Source of the DNA: Molanna angustata
Taxonomy: Eukaryota > Arthropoda > Insecta > Trichoptera > Molannidae
Length of the DNA stretch: 64,000 nucleotides
Assembly: GCA_963576475.1 (NCBI GenBank)
Contig: OY754975.1
Coordinates: 14,515,213-14,579,212, forward strand
Direction: 5' to 3'
A program made the position numbers and the translations under genes. The notes under the pieces were generated by a model, which did not search any database, was not told the origin of the DNA, and was given only the letters and a program-made list of their open reading frames with translations. Positions 9,990-20,999 of this stretch are shown here, one piece after another (the stretch's first letter is position 1; every line of letters starts with the position of its first letter).

Positions 9990-11330
9990 CCTTTATAAAA
10001 AAAGACTGAAAAAGAAAAAAACGATAGAATATAACAGACCTTTGGTACTAATATATCGTCTGCTGACAGGAAAAAGTCACTAACTGCGACAAACATGTTT
10101 TCGAGATAATGGCTGTCAAAGTTTTTCGGCAATATTAACTCTCATAACTTCTTTAATTGTTTATAGATTGTCATGAATTTTTCAACATATATAAAAATTA
10201 GCCTAATCTAACTATATTTGATGTTCAAATTTGACAAAAACTCATAGGGAATGAAAAAAACACAAAATTACATATAATGAGATTTTCCTGACGGCTCATC
10301 TGCCTTATTGTGTGAGATTGTATGTAATATTTCTCTGTGGCAAAACTCATTATAATGCTTTCATAAAAAAATTCAAATTTTAATCACTTCTTTGCAACCT
10401 GCACAAGTGGCTAGTTTATTGCCATTTTGCAATTTCTTCCAAACTTTTTGTATTCTTCTAATATTCTAATTTTATTAGTACCTATCATGAATATTTCAGA
10501 TGTTTCAAATGAAAGGTACCTATTGTGCCCAGGACCTCTAAATTTTTTTCTTGACTTTAAAACTAATAGAAATTTAGGTATTTACTCACATTTAGGTATT
10601 TATAAATATTATTTATACTGGTTCGACCATACGAACGAAATTCTGAAAGAAAGAAATCTAAGAAACTTGAAAAAAAGATGAACATATAATAATGATGTAC
10701 AATATTGATGAGGCGATGTATGTGTTCCAGGATATAAAAATATAGTGTTTGGTTCTCTCTGCCTACCCCGTTAGGGACATGCATGGGTTGATGTATGAGA
10801 ATAACAGACTAAAATTTTGACATGATGTATCAATGTAAATAAGGCGATTAATGCAATCCGGGATAGAAAACAATGGCGTTCTTTTCTCTCTGCCTACCCA
10901 GTTAGGATGTGATGCTATGTATTTATCGAAAATTATTTTTTTTAGTTAATGTGTTAAAATTTTCGAATGTTGGTAGTTAAATACAAAAATATGTAAAAAA
11001 AGACTTCATTACAACGATAATGACTTTTTCCAGACGGCATAATTGAAAAAAAATGCAGATAATGAATATTTTTCCGAAAAATCTCCGCAACGGGACCTGA
11101 TATGAAGATAATTTTTTTTCCAGATGTAAAGTGTGTTTTGGTGAATATGATAGCATAGTTAACTCAATTTTGCCAAAATAGGCAGTTAGTGACTTTTTCC
11201 TGTCAGCAGACGATATGTTGATTACCAAAAAGCATTTGACACAATCAATAAAGACATTATACTCACAGCTCTTCACCAATATCAGATTATTATAGACACA
11301 CAAAGCTTCTCAACTATACATATAAAAAAC
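9990..11330 (+). pseudogene. LINE reverse-transcriptase fragment split by a DNA transposon
   Basis: The left part (about 9990-10056) ends in a frame reading EYNRPLVLI. The right part (from 11217) resumes as VDYQKAFDTINKDIILTALH. Joined, they match the PLVL-x-x-VDYQKAFD motif of non-LTR reverse transcriptases. The interruption is the TIR element 10053-11216. After about 11330 the LINE similarity is lost. Confidence 0.7.
10053..11216. mobile_element. TIR DNA transposon (about 1.16 kb) inserted in a LINE
   Basis: The ends are perfect inverted repeats of about 35 bp: they begin ATATCGTCTGCTGACAGG and the repeat continues through AAAAAGTCACTAACTGC. Interior AT-rich, with no transposase recognised. 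If the element proper starts at CGTCTG, the flanks carry ATAT on both sides, giving a possible 4-bp target duplication. Removing the element and one ATAT restores the reading frame of the flanking LINE, which supports that reading. Confidence 0.8.
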
Positions 11331-11369
11331 ATTTTTAACCCTTGGCATCACTAACTGCTCCATCCCCAC

Positions 11370-12020
11370 CCATTAATAAAACCTACCAAGAAATAGTCAT
11401 GCTGCTGGAGGATCACCCATGCCCACGACCAAACATATTGGTGGAACAACAAAGATTTCTATCTGAATTTCTAACAAGACAGTGAAAATATGTCACAATA
11501 CGCAGCTAAGTTGCGTACATTTATAAAAACCGCGCCAAATTCAAATGCACAAATAGTCAGTGTGGGAGATCAACTGCAGACATATTTTTAAGAGCGTTTT
11601 TTACTAGAGGTATGAAGAATTTAAAAAAGGAAAGAGAATTTAGTACTAATGCCATCTACAGAACTCTCATTTACTAGAAAAAGTGGTAGCGTTTGGAATC
11701 AAAACAGATTTTCACAAGATAATTTACAGAATATTAAAAATTTAAGAGGAGTAATAATATATTTTGATGACATATTGATACATAGAACTACACATGATGA
11801 TGTGTCTAGAAACACTTCAACAAAATGATTTACACCTAAATTTAAAGAAATGTAATATTTTTCAAAACAATGTTGCATTTTTAGGGTTTGTCTTGACAGA
11901 AAATGGAATTCAGAAATGGCCAAAGAAAATTGAAGCAATCATGAATGCTCCTCAACCTGAAAGTGTGGAACAGACAAAATGTTTCGTAGTAATTGTAGCA
12001 TACACTCCAAATTTATAAAT
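11370..12020 (+). pseudogene. Ty3/gypsy retrotransposon gag and RT fragments
   Basis: A gag-like stretch at about 11370-11640 includes NKTYQEIVMLLEDHPCPRPN and ENMSQYAAKLRTFIKTAP, broken by stops. At 11745-12010 a reverse-transcriptase stretch has VIIYFDDILIH (the Y-x-D-D active site) and then LHLNLKKCNIF and FLGFVLTENGI, the usual block following it in gypsy elements. A frameshift lies between them near 11795. Gag and RT are much closer together than in an intact element, so most of pol is deleted. Confidence 0.75.
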
Positions 12021-12109
12021 TATACTATTGTGATATTTCTGGAAGTGAAAATGATTTATTTTGAATAATAAAGTAGCTGTGAGGCATCAGCTTAGAATAG
12101 TGCTATATC

Positions 12110-12305
12110 GAGTGTCCCGAAAATACAAGAGGAAAATAACATCTCACCTAATTTAGTAACGAGGTTCACCATCCATTCTGAATGTAGTGCCTTTTAGGTG
12201 AGACGAAACTGGCATGTGGGGAAACACGCATGTGTCGTGCTTTCTTTTACAAGGCAGGTTATGTTACCCCACATTATGGGTTATTCCGTGATGGTATGAA
12301 AGAAT
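12110..12305. repeat. Dispersed repeat, copy 1
   Basis: It matches 22905-23130 in the same orientation: GAGGTTCACCA.CCATTCT, TTTTAGGTGAGACGA, ACACGCAT, GTG.TTTCTTTTAC and CCGTGATGGTA. Origin unknown; no coding frame. Confidence 0.65.
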
Positions 12306-12419
12306 AAATAGCATGAATTGTTTGCTCGAGAAGCATAAATAGCAATTACACTTACACTTACAATAAATATTCTAATTCAATATGTTATTATTTGACAATA
12401 TAATGGCTAAATCAATTAA

Positions 12420-12766
12420 AGCAGCCCATTCACGTGCGTGCTATTCGGTGCCACTCCATTTGGAACGTGGGAAAATTTCTAACTGACTTATGGGTGCGCC
12501 AGCACGTCATGCCAATTTTAGTACACATTACGCAGATCGGCGCGGAGGCATGGCGTGCTGTAACACTGGCTTTCACACTCACAAGCATGCCGTACCTAAT
12601 GGACACAACGCGGCAATTGGCGCGGCACAATGAAGTTTTGATCGTTTGGAATTCCATTTTGGCGTGCCAGTCCGATTGGACTGCATGGATATTGCCATTC
12701 ACAAGCACATTTTGGAGTGATATATCAAGCCATTTGGAACATTGGCACACCCGTGAATGAGCTGCT
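12420..12766. mobile_element. MITE with TTAA target duplication (piggyBac-like)
   Basis: TTAA flanks both sides (12416-12419 and 12767-12770). The ends are AGCAGCCCATTCACG and CGTGAATGAGCTGCT, inverted with one mismatch, and the interior is imperfectly palindromic (GCCACTCCATTTGGAAC against CATTTGGAACATTGGCAC). TTAA duplication is the piggyBac hallmark. The terminal bases are not the usual piggyBac CCC, so the superfamily is tentative. The 106-108-codon frames on both strands are symmetry by-products. Confidence 0.82.
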
Positions 12767-12779
12767 TTAAAACAACAAA

Positions 12780-13355
12780 CAAGAATAACAATAATAAATA
12801 AGTTATTGGAATGAATGACATAATAAATAACAACAACATAAATAGTTCATAAAAACAACAGATTTTTTTTAAATTAAAAGGACAAAGTTTAGCAAAAATG
12901 TACCATATTGTTAAAGAAAAAAATTATGTGAACAAAAACTCAATAAATATCCTAAACACTAACACGACTGTTGTTATTTTAATAATATTAATAACATGGA
13001 ACTTTCCCAACAAATATATAACAATTAAAATAACAAAATAAAATAGATATACATAAAATTATGTATGTACATAAAAATAACATACTCTTGAAGTAAATTA
13101 TAGTAAAACATTAACCTAAAACCCACATTAAAATGCACTATAATAATTATTCCCCCTCCCTACTAAAAAATAAGTACCAAAAGAATAAAAGTAATAAATA
13201 AAATATTCATTTGTTGATTTTGAATCAACTGTAGTACGAAATTTCTTAAATGTTGTATACAAGAAAAATTTCAATTTAATCGCTGTTTTCTACTGTGTGA
13301 AAAAATGACTTATTTTCTCCTCAAAAGAAAAATCATAACTAACTTTAAATATTTT
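12780..13355. other. AT-rich region without recognised features
   Basis: Low-complexity A- and T-rich DNA. I see no exon, RNA gene or clear repeat. Confidence 0.5.
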
Positions 13356-13362
13356 GATTCCA

Positions 13363-13455
13363 GGGGGGCAAGTCTCATCAAACAGTGAAATCAAAACAAG
13401 TTGTGGGTAATCACGAGGGTTTTGATTTCACCGTTTGATGGGACTTGCCCCCCTG
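13363..13455. mobile_element. Short fold-back element, CAAGTC family
   Basis: It starts GGGGGGCAAGTCTCATCAAA and ends in its inverse TTTGATGGGACTTGCCCCCC. The arms continue through CAGTGAAATCAAAAC. The same family is found at 30288-30545 and 32533-33072. Confidence 0.85.
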
Positions 13456-14428
13456 ATTTAAAATTAAAAAAAGAAACATTGTTGAATTAAAATATTAGAT
13501 AATAAATATAAAAATATTTAAATACACATTTTTCAAACCATCAGGCTACGTCCCATTTGGGATGTGCATTATTTACTAGAATAATTATTCAAGAAAATCA
13601 AAGAACTCTATTTTACTCCAATTTTTTGTTAAAAACTTCAATAGTAAAGCCAAAGTAAAATGAAATATACTCTTCATATAACTTCAAACAAGTTAAAAAA
13701 TACTAAAAATTCAAGACTAATAAAAATAACTGTTAACCATCGATAATTAACTACTTAATAATCTAGATACATTTAATCAATTGTAAGACATCAATTTTGA
13801 TAAATTCTGTAAGAATAATATTACAATGAATAATAATTAAAGATCCAGAGATATATTTATGTAAAAATGAGAATTACATAATGATAAAAAACAATATTAA
13901 AAAAGTCAAGTCAAACTTTTAGTTTATGACTTTGAACACATTTCTTGATCAATTTCAATGTGTTTGATTTAACCATTTCATGCTGGGGGTCTTTTCACAA
14001 AAATAGAACTAAAAAATAGGTTAATTTTATAAATTGCAAAGTTTGCAATTTAACACTTATTTTATATATAGTTTTGTTATATTTTTCAATAAGCTAAAAC
14101 AGAAGAATCTATTCTCGTAAACTGGCTAGCGCAGACCGTTTGATTATCTTATGTAATGCAAACAAGTCGAAACATGCGAACAGTTCTCGGGTTAGCGCAA
14201 CTTTAAGCATGCGCCGCCGGCGAACATTGCTCGTTCAAAAGCATGAAATGTGTAATACAATAGTATTATAAAAATGGCCATAGTTATCTTTTTGCAGATT
14301 CAGTTTGACTGATATTATGTTGAGAACTTGATTAAAAAATATTTTGAAATTCTCAATATAAGTATAACAACTTAAAACTAATTTAAAACAAGAGGTATTA
14401 CATTTCATATTTTAAACTTCATTTGTAC

Positions 14429-14757
14429 ATTATTATGATAGGTAATTGTGTTGCAGTGTTATTATTATAATAAATTTATTTATTATGATAGGTAATTATG
14501 CTGTTGTATTGTTATTGTAATAAATTTATTTATTATGATAAGTAATTATGCTGTTGTATTACTATTGTAGTCAATTTATTTATTATGATAGGTAATTATG
14601 CTGTTGTATTATTATTGTAATAAATTTATTTATTATGATAGGTAATTATGCTGTTGTATTATTCTATTAATATATTTATTCATTATCATAAGTAATTAAC
14701 CTGTTGTATTATTATTATTGTAGTAAATTTATTTATTATGATAGGTATTTGTTGTTT
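14429..14757. repeat. 50-bp tandem array, about 6-7 copies
   Basis: The unit contains AATTTATTTATTATGATAGG and TAATTATGCTGTTGTATT. Starts are spaced 50 bp apart at 14471, 14521, 14571, 14621 and 14671, with flanking variants. It lies just downstream of the PDXK 3' end. Confidence 0.9.
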
Positions 14758-14835
14758 TTATTATGATAAACAATTTCCATGAAGTGACTATTTTTTTTGA
14801 CAAATGGGTATATAACAGCAAGAGTGGAAATATAT

Positions 14836-17800
14836 TTATGTGTCGCCAAAAGCAGTCATAGCTCTAATATCCACATGGGGATTTTCAATTGCCGTTTTAT
14901 TTTGAATAATTCTCAGCTCAATTTTCTCTGAAGTCATCTCTGTGTTGCCGTACTTTTCTATAAAAAACATGTATTTACTATTGTTTAACAAATTCAATGT
15001 TGATTAATTGCTAGAAATAAATTACAATTTTTGTATGTTGACCATGCCTTAATCTCAAAACTAAATTCTAAATCAGCCCCCCTAGACAACATGCCATTTA
15101 AGCTAAGCGTTATCTTGCTAAGGGATAGTAAATGTATGGAATTGGTGGCTGTAACGTGACGTCACTGCCACAAATTCTATACATTTACTATCGCTTAGCG
15201 AGATAACGCTAAGCTTAAATGGCATGTTGTCTAGGGGGGCTGATTTCAATCTATGCTATCAATGCTTAGAACCTACTTATTGTGTCGCCTTATTCTCCGT
15301 ACATTCAATAACTATTACATACATTATAATTACTAACATTGTTAGAACACATCTGCCAACCCCCATATTCTCCATTATAAAGGTAGGTTCATAGTGAAAA
15401 TTCATAATTTGGTTTGGATTAGTGTCAAAAGTAAGGCCGATGGTAACACATTTGAGATATAGAAACATAATATATGTAACTGGTGCAATGCATCACAAGA
15501 CCAGACCTGGGCTGAAGAGCCACATATAGATAGAAGTAAAGGAACTAACCTTTGGCATATGAGTATGTGTCCTTCAGAATCTGTTGCATTGTAGCAATGG
15601 TTTTTTCCAAGGATAATTTGACATCGTTGTTAGTTTTGTATGTCCATGCCAACATTAGTGAAGCAAACAGATCACCGGTTCCTATGAAGAATACTGGCAA
15701 TTTTGGTATTCTGATTGTATAACCAACACCTGAAATATAGTAAAAATTATATACACAGGTCAATCTTGGAATAACGAATACCGAAATAACAAAATTTCCA
15801 GTATAACATATACGTAATTTGTCCCCGATAAACATTCATACAAAATGTACTGAACTAAAAGTCACTGCAGTGAAGCCGATCTCAGAATAACATTTTTTTT
15901 TTCTAGAATGATGTTCCAATTTAATGCAAATTCAGTCTGTTTTTGATATTAGGGTGTGCAGTACGTATCTATTAGAAATTGCATAGGTAACATATGGTTT
16001 ACAATTGCTAGACTTTATTTTATGAGTACCCATCATTGGTGTTTCTAAAATAGGTACGTTTAAATATTCTGCCTGTATGTTTGTTGATAATAAAAATACA
16101 GTATTTACCATCAGCAGTACTAGCAAGTCCAATCATATTGTCCTGATCTCCAAGTTCTGTACTTGATAACACAACTACTTTGATTCCTTTGTCGTGAAGA
16201 CACCGAATCGCCTTCCAAGCATCTTCAACATTCCTGATCTTGATACCTGTAAGAAGTTCAGCTTCGTACTGATTGGGAGATATAATGTCTGCCAGAGGGA
16301 TGATACAGTCTTTGTAAACTGGTAGTATTGTTTCGGGGACATACATCTTTCCATTATCACCCATAACAGGATCACATACTGGAAATAATAAAATGAATAA
16401 AAAATTTATTACATAATGTCAACAATTAAAAGGCTACTGGACTTAAGAGATATTCTGGTAAACATTGGGTTAAATAAATAGTTCTTTCAGATTATTAAGC
16501 CTCGTCCAATGAGCTAACTCTCGTGGTTATCGGATAAACATGTTTTTGTTTGAGTCAAAATGTATCGTTTGAGTCAAAATTTATAATAAATATAATCTTA
16601 TAAGTTTTTTTTTCTTAAGTTATACAAACAACATTTTTGGATTTTTTTAACACGAAAACTTTATTATAATTATCAAATATCTGCTTCACTTGACCATCAA
16701 TATGATACGCCACTTCTAAAATAAAATCTTGAATATTTTTTATAACCACAATAAAAATCATCCACATATTAGATTTACTGGTTTCAACAATAGAAAAATA
16801 TATTCTCACATTGTGTATATTAGGATATATCAATGAAATAATTATATTGGTAACACACCATAAATGAGGTTAGGATTCTTTTTCCTCAGTTTTTTGACAA
16901 TATTGGAGACCTGACGCAGAGAGTCTGGATCTCTGGAGTAACCCGTGAGGAGGTGTGTGTAGTCATCTATGCCGTTGAGAGTTAATCCCTCTATCAAATC
17001 ATGCATGTCTTCATTGGAGATTGTCTGCCCCTTAACATGTTTGTAGTGAGTGTGATTGGAAAACTGAACCGTGTTTATGGCGTCAACGTCAAACCCTAAA
17101 ACCTGCAATTTTTATAAAGGAATAAATGCAAATGAAGTTTTCATGAGTAGTCCTTGGAACAAGTACAATATACATCCTCAACCGTCCCCTAAAATAAGCA
17201 TTTGCTTGTGCTTTAGGTGAAAAAAATCATTTCAGACAGTAGGTTGGATAAACTGGATAACTAGACCAACCCACTACCATTGATCCATCTGATTTCTAAT
17301 TTTTGAACATTCTATTAGCCGTGGAGAACCTATGCACATTAATCCTGTTCATATCAAGTATAATCCTTTATCTGTCAAAATACCTATCTTTATTCCAATC
17401 AATATTACTCCATTCCCAAAAAAAAACAGTGATTGCTCAAGAGAGAATTGTACACTCAAATCTACTAAAAGAAATTTTATAACTTTTTAAATTCTTGTCT
17501 ATAGTTAGATCTGTTAGGAAATCAGTATTAATTTTATAAGTTAAAGGTGAGAATTTATTTATTTAGCGTTTGGCCGCATATATCACAACTACAAAACAGA
17601 GTTAAAATATAATTGCCATTCTTAAGGTGAGACTGATGTCAGTAATGAAAGGAGTCGGATTTGTCTGTGGTTGAGGGGGAGAGAAAAAAATGGCGAATGG
17701 CGTATGGTGATATATACTACAGTGGTGTTGTTTTTTTGTATTCATGGTGAAAATAAAAGGTGTTAAACATTAAAAAGGCGATTATTTAATAGATCTGAGG

Positions 17801-18859
17801 TTATTTGCTTCTTATGGACATCCTTAACAATCACTTGTGGCTTGATTTTCTTGTAAACGTCGAGCAACTTTCGTATTCAGTTTGTCGTTTGTATAATATT
17901 TATGCTTGGCAATCCAAAATCCATAGCGCTGTCAAAAGTTTCTAAAAGGATGATGGGAAGTCTTTTTCAAATTAAGGAAGCTAAGATGAATTCACCGGTT
18001 CAATTGACAGCAGTGGGAAGCGCATGTCATCTGCGTCCATTTTTAAAGCACGCATAGCGTGTGATCCTGCGCTTACACATTTAATCTTAATCTTGATTTC
18101 AAAATATGTAGATAATTTGTGATTAGTTATTTATTTATTCAACTCTTTTTTGTACATACATATACTATTATATAGTACAAATGGCGGACTTATTGCATGG
18201 AGGCAATTTTTTCCAGTCAGTCAAATTAGATGCATCAATCCGTCAATATACTTCGTACATTATCAATCTGGATTACGATCATAGATTTTGATCACAGATT
18301 GCGATTGAGATTGACTGTCAAGGACTGCCTATTGCTAGTTCAAAGAACCAAGGGTTTGGTGAAAAATATTTTTTAATCTACTTAATTTTCCTATAGTAGA
18401 AATTGATCCTAGGTTGCTAGCACAGAAGTTAAATAACTAACTACTATGTCACAGTGGACGAATATTCCATTGAAAAAAAATAATTGTATATTGAAACAAT
18501 GACGTAGGCAAATTTAAGGCAATTTGTCATATCTATGATTTATATTTTAATTAGTTTTTTAAGAATACATTTAAACTACCAATTGTTATAAGTAGCTTCC
18601 AACGTATTATGTATCTCTTGTTAAGTTGCAGCAAAGAAATATTTGTATCTACATATTCTCAACAGATGGTATATAAGTGAACAGTACCTATAATATTTTA
18701 ATATGAATACCTGTAAAGGGAATGTAGCACTCTTATTACCAACATATCCATGCACAACGTGACTTTGTATTGAAAGTACACGAGAGGAATTCATTCTATT
18801 CACATCATTTGTGGAATGATTAGCTCGAAATCCATTTAAGTCCATTTTGTTTTGAGCAT
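14836..18859 (-). CDS. PDXK: Pyridoxal kinase, five coding exons
   Basis: Exons in transcript order: 18859-18711, 17102-16859, 16378-16109, 15729-15550 and 14957-14836, with AG acceptors and GT donors and matching phases throughout. From ATG at 18845-18843 the product is 316 residues (human enzyme 312). The enzyme phosphorylates pyridoxal, pyridoxine and pyridoxamine with ATP in the cytosol, making the coenzyme PLP; it belongs to the ribokinase fold. Motifs: residues about 23-45 [20 protein letters not shown], then [46 protein letters not shown], the catalytic anion-hole motif GTGDLF (Asp is the base), and the C-terminal block ELRIIQNK ending near FGDT. The acceptor at 18861-18860 precedes the chosen ATG, so a 5' untranslated exon lies further upstream. 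A later ATG (MNSSRVLS) is a possible alternative start. Nothing looks broken; the introns carry two MITEs and a SINE piece. Confidence 0.96.
15078..15246. mobile_element. Fold-back MITE in the last PDXK intron (CCCCCCTAGACAAC family)
   Basis: It starts TCAGCCCCCCTAGACAAC and ends GTTGTCTAGGGGGGCTGA. The arms run about 75 bp (GCCATTTAAGCTAAGCGTTA; AGTAAATGTATGGAATT) around the centre GTGACGTCAC. The whole element can form one long hairpin. Relatives lie at 33491-33650, 58765-58925 and 62038-62205. Confidence 0.88.
15755..16022. mobile_element. Truncated pogo/Tigger-like MITE in a PDXK intron
   Basis: CAGGTCAATCTTGGAATAAC then GAATACCGAAATAACAAAATTT matches, inverted, the right end of the element at 20485-20990. 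Further matches are GAGATCGGCTTC, GTACGTATCTATTAGA and GTTTACAATTGCTA. A deletion separates the blocks. Confidence 0.65.
17140..17270 (-). mobile_element. SINE family B fragment in a PDXK intron
   Basis: TAAAATAAGCATTTGCTTGT then GCTTTAGGTGAA matches the body at 50480-50535. The tRNA-like head is unrecognisable here. Confidence 0.55.
18125..18230 (-). mobile_element. LINE 3' tail fragment
   Basis: Minus-strand GCAATAAGTCCGCCATTTGT followed by an AATAAATAA-type tail. The same segment occurs at 27060-27195. I recall this tail as common in lepidopteran genomes, where it ends jockey/CR1-type LINEs; the family name is not certain. Confidence 0.55.
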
Positions 18860-18879
18860 CTAAAACATTAAACAATTAT

Positions 18880-19615
18880 GATTTATATTTAAATAATGAG
18901 AACTGATCAACAGATATAAGTAGTTAAAATGTGTTAAGATACATGATGACAATTTGATTGTGTTCTGGAAATGTTATTCAATCCTTTAACATTTTCTATC
19001 TCCTGTGTCATTTACTATCAATATAAAATTGATTCCCTTCCTGTGATAAAACTCCAATGCATACATGAACATAATGGTATAAGATCAAAATAAATATTGA
19101 TTTACTAAGAATTAACAATAAAACAAATAAAACTTTACTTGACATCGCAGATAAGATGTTTTTTTATCTTTACGACACATTTATGATCTTATTCGCTATC
19201 TTTTTTGTAAATAGTACTACAAAAACTCATTTAATCAAAACGGAAAAATTTAATGGTGCCTAGAAAGTTAATAACTTTCTCTTTCGTATAAGGTAAATCT
19301 GATATGTAATCACCAAATCTTGGAATACCTAAAATTCTATCGAGGATTTAGGAAACATAAGTTATCAAAAGCACTCATGTGAAGAATATTGCCTAACTAA
19401 ATACTAGGTTCGATATGAAAACAATAACTATACAATAACAATTTGTATACACAATAAAAAAAAATAAAAAAAATAACTATTAACAATACAATAAAAAATA
19501 ACTATTCAGAGCACATGTTATCAGGACTGAATAATTATTTTTGAAATGCGTAGGTAATAGAAATTGTAAAATATAAATACTTAAAAAAATATTTCAAGAT
19601 TGATTTTTAAATTTT
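18880..19615. other. Upstream region of PDXK, no exon recognised
   Basis: AT-rich DNA. A 5' untranslated exon of PDXK must lie upstream of 18861, but it cannot be placed by eye. Confidence 0.4.
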
Positions 19616-19619
19616 CATT

Positions 19620-19950
19620 TAATTTTATATATATTTTTTTTTTTTTATTGAGTAACATAATATGAACATACACATAGTACAAATATTTAAAATAATACAA
19701 TTTTTTTTTTTTCAATACTTACTGTCCCAAAAAAGTTAAAAACTTGTGCTTGGGACAGGAGCAAATAACATATCTACATTTAACATATTGGGGACACGGA
19801 AGGAGCCTCCACGTAGATTGAGTTTCGGTTAACTTCGGAAAAGCAATCGGGCGTCCCTGGAAACGGCAGAATGCCGGCCAATCCTTCCACCACCGGAGCA
19901 CCAACCAATATGATGGTGTTCCGGACACGGAAAGTAAGTAAGTATTTAAC
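19620..19950 (-). mobile_element. Probable LINE 3' end
   Basis: The minus strand has a frame through WWKDWPAFCRFQGRPIAF and then a non-coding tail with TGTCCCAAGCACAAGTTTTT and poly-A. A similar tail occurs at 31085-31230 (CCCCGAAGCACAAGG). It has the form of a 3' untranslated region plus poly-A tail. Confidence 0.45.
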
Positions 19951-20109
19951 ATATTACATACATTTTACTTATAATAATAGAATCATTTAATAAATTGTAA
20001 ATCAAGTTCAACTTACAGCTAATACATACAGATGATTAAAGTTTATTTTTGTTTTTTTTAGTGAATATAGAATAAAAACCATAATTTATCAAAAAAGGAG
20101 AAAAAAATA

Positions 20110-20185
20110 AAAATTCACATATACACATATACACATACACATACATACACACACATACACATATACAACATACACACATATAATA
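20110..20185. repeat. ACACAT-rich simple repeat
   Basis: An imperfect run of ACATACACATATACACAT units. Confidence 0.85.
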
Positions 20186-20484
20186 TACGCATACTAACTT
20201 ATATTGTTTATTTTTGCTATGTTAATAACTTGTTTTGTTTATTTTTGTTTTATACCTAAATATATAATGAACATGCGTACAATGTTCTTATCTTTTTCAT
20301 TTAGTTACATTATGAGCGTCATTTAAATTTAATCAAATAAAGCAAGAGAAGATCATTTTAATTTATATAAACACATAAATTAATAAAATTGAAAAAACAT
20401 TTAAATTTGGATTCATTGGATAGCTAAAATTCCAATAACTGGTAAATGATTATTATTATTCATTGTCATTGAGTCTTCTTAGTT

Positions 20485-20990
20485 TTATAGGTGAAATCTC
20501 AGTATAACGAAGTTCACGGAACCACAAAAAATCTTTCGTTAAACTGAAAATTCGCTATAATGAATGCTAGTATTTTGTTTGTTCTTGTCCATTTTCACAC
20601 AGTAAAAAAAAAATTAAAAACACCGAAACACCAAAAATGGGTAAAGATAAAAACAAAGTTTAGCAATTGTAAACCATGTGTTACGTACAAAATATCTAAT
20701 AGATACGTACTGCACCGCCTAGTGTCAAAAACAGATTTGAGATCGGCTTCTGATCAGAATTTTAATTCATTTTGTGTGAAAGTTTATCAGAGACAAATTA
20801 CATTTTTTTTAATGAAAAATAATAAAACATATAATAATACAAAAAAAAATGTTTCTGAGTCACTCTAAGTCTAATTTCTATACTTGTCGGCGTGTTCTCA
20901 TGACAATATCTATGTACATATACGTTACACTGAAAATTTTGTTACTTTGGTATTCGTTATTCAGAGATTTGACCTGTATTATTTTATTTA
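20485..20990. mobile_element. pogo/Tigger-like MITE
   Basis: The left end has AAATCTCAGTATAACGAA and the right end, inverted, has AAATCTCTGAATAACGAA. Both then carry AAAATTTTCAGTGTAACG or AACTGAAAATTCGCTATAA. This pattern of TATAACGAA ends is typical of pogo/Tigger-derived elements. No transposase; the 102-codon frame inside is not recognisable. Confidence 0.6.
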
Positions 20991-20999
20991 ATTTAGAAT

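Noticed and set aside
12430..12760. 106- and 108-codon frames on opposite strands
   Set aside because: They lie within a palindromic TTAA-flanked MITE and mirror each other through its symmetry.
13970..14260. Possible MITE with CATTTCATGC ends
   Set aside because: Only about 10 bp of inverted repeat and no target duplication; too weak to call.
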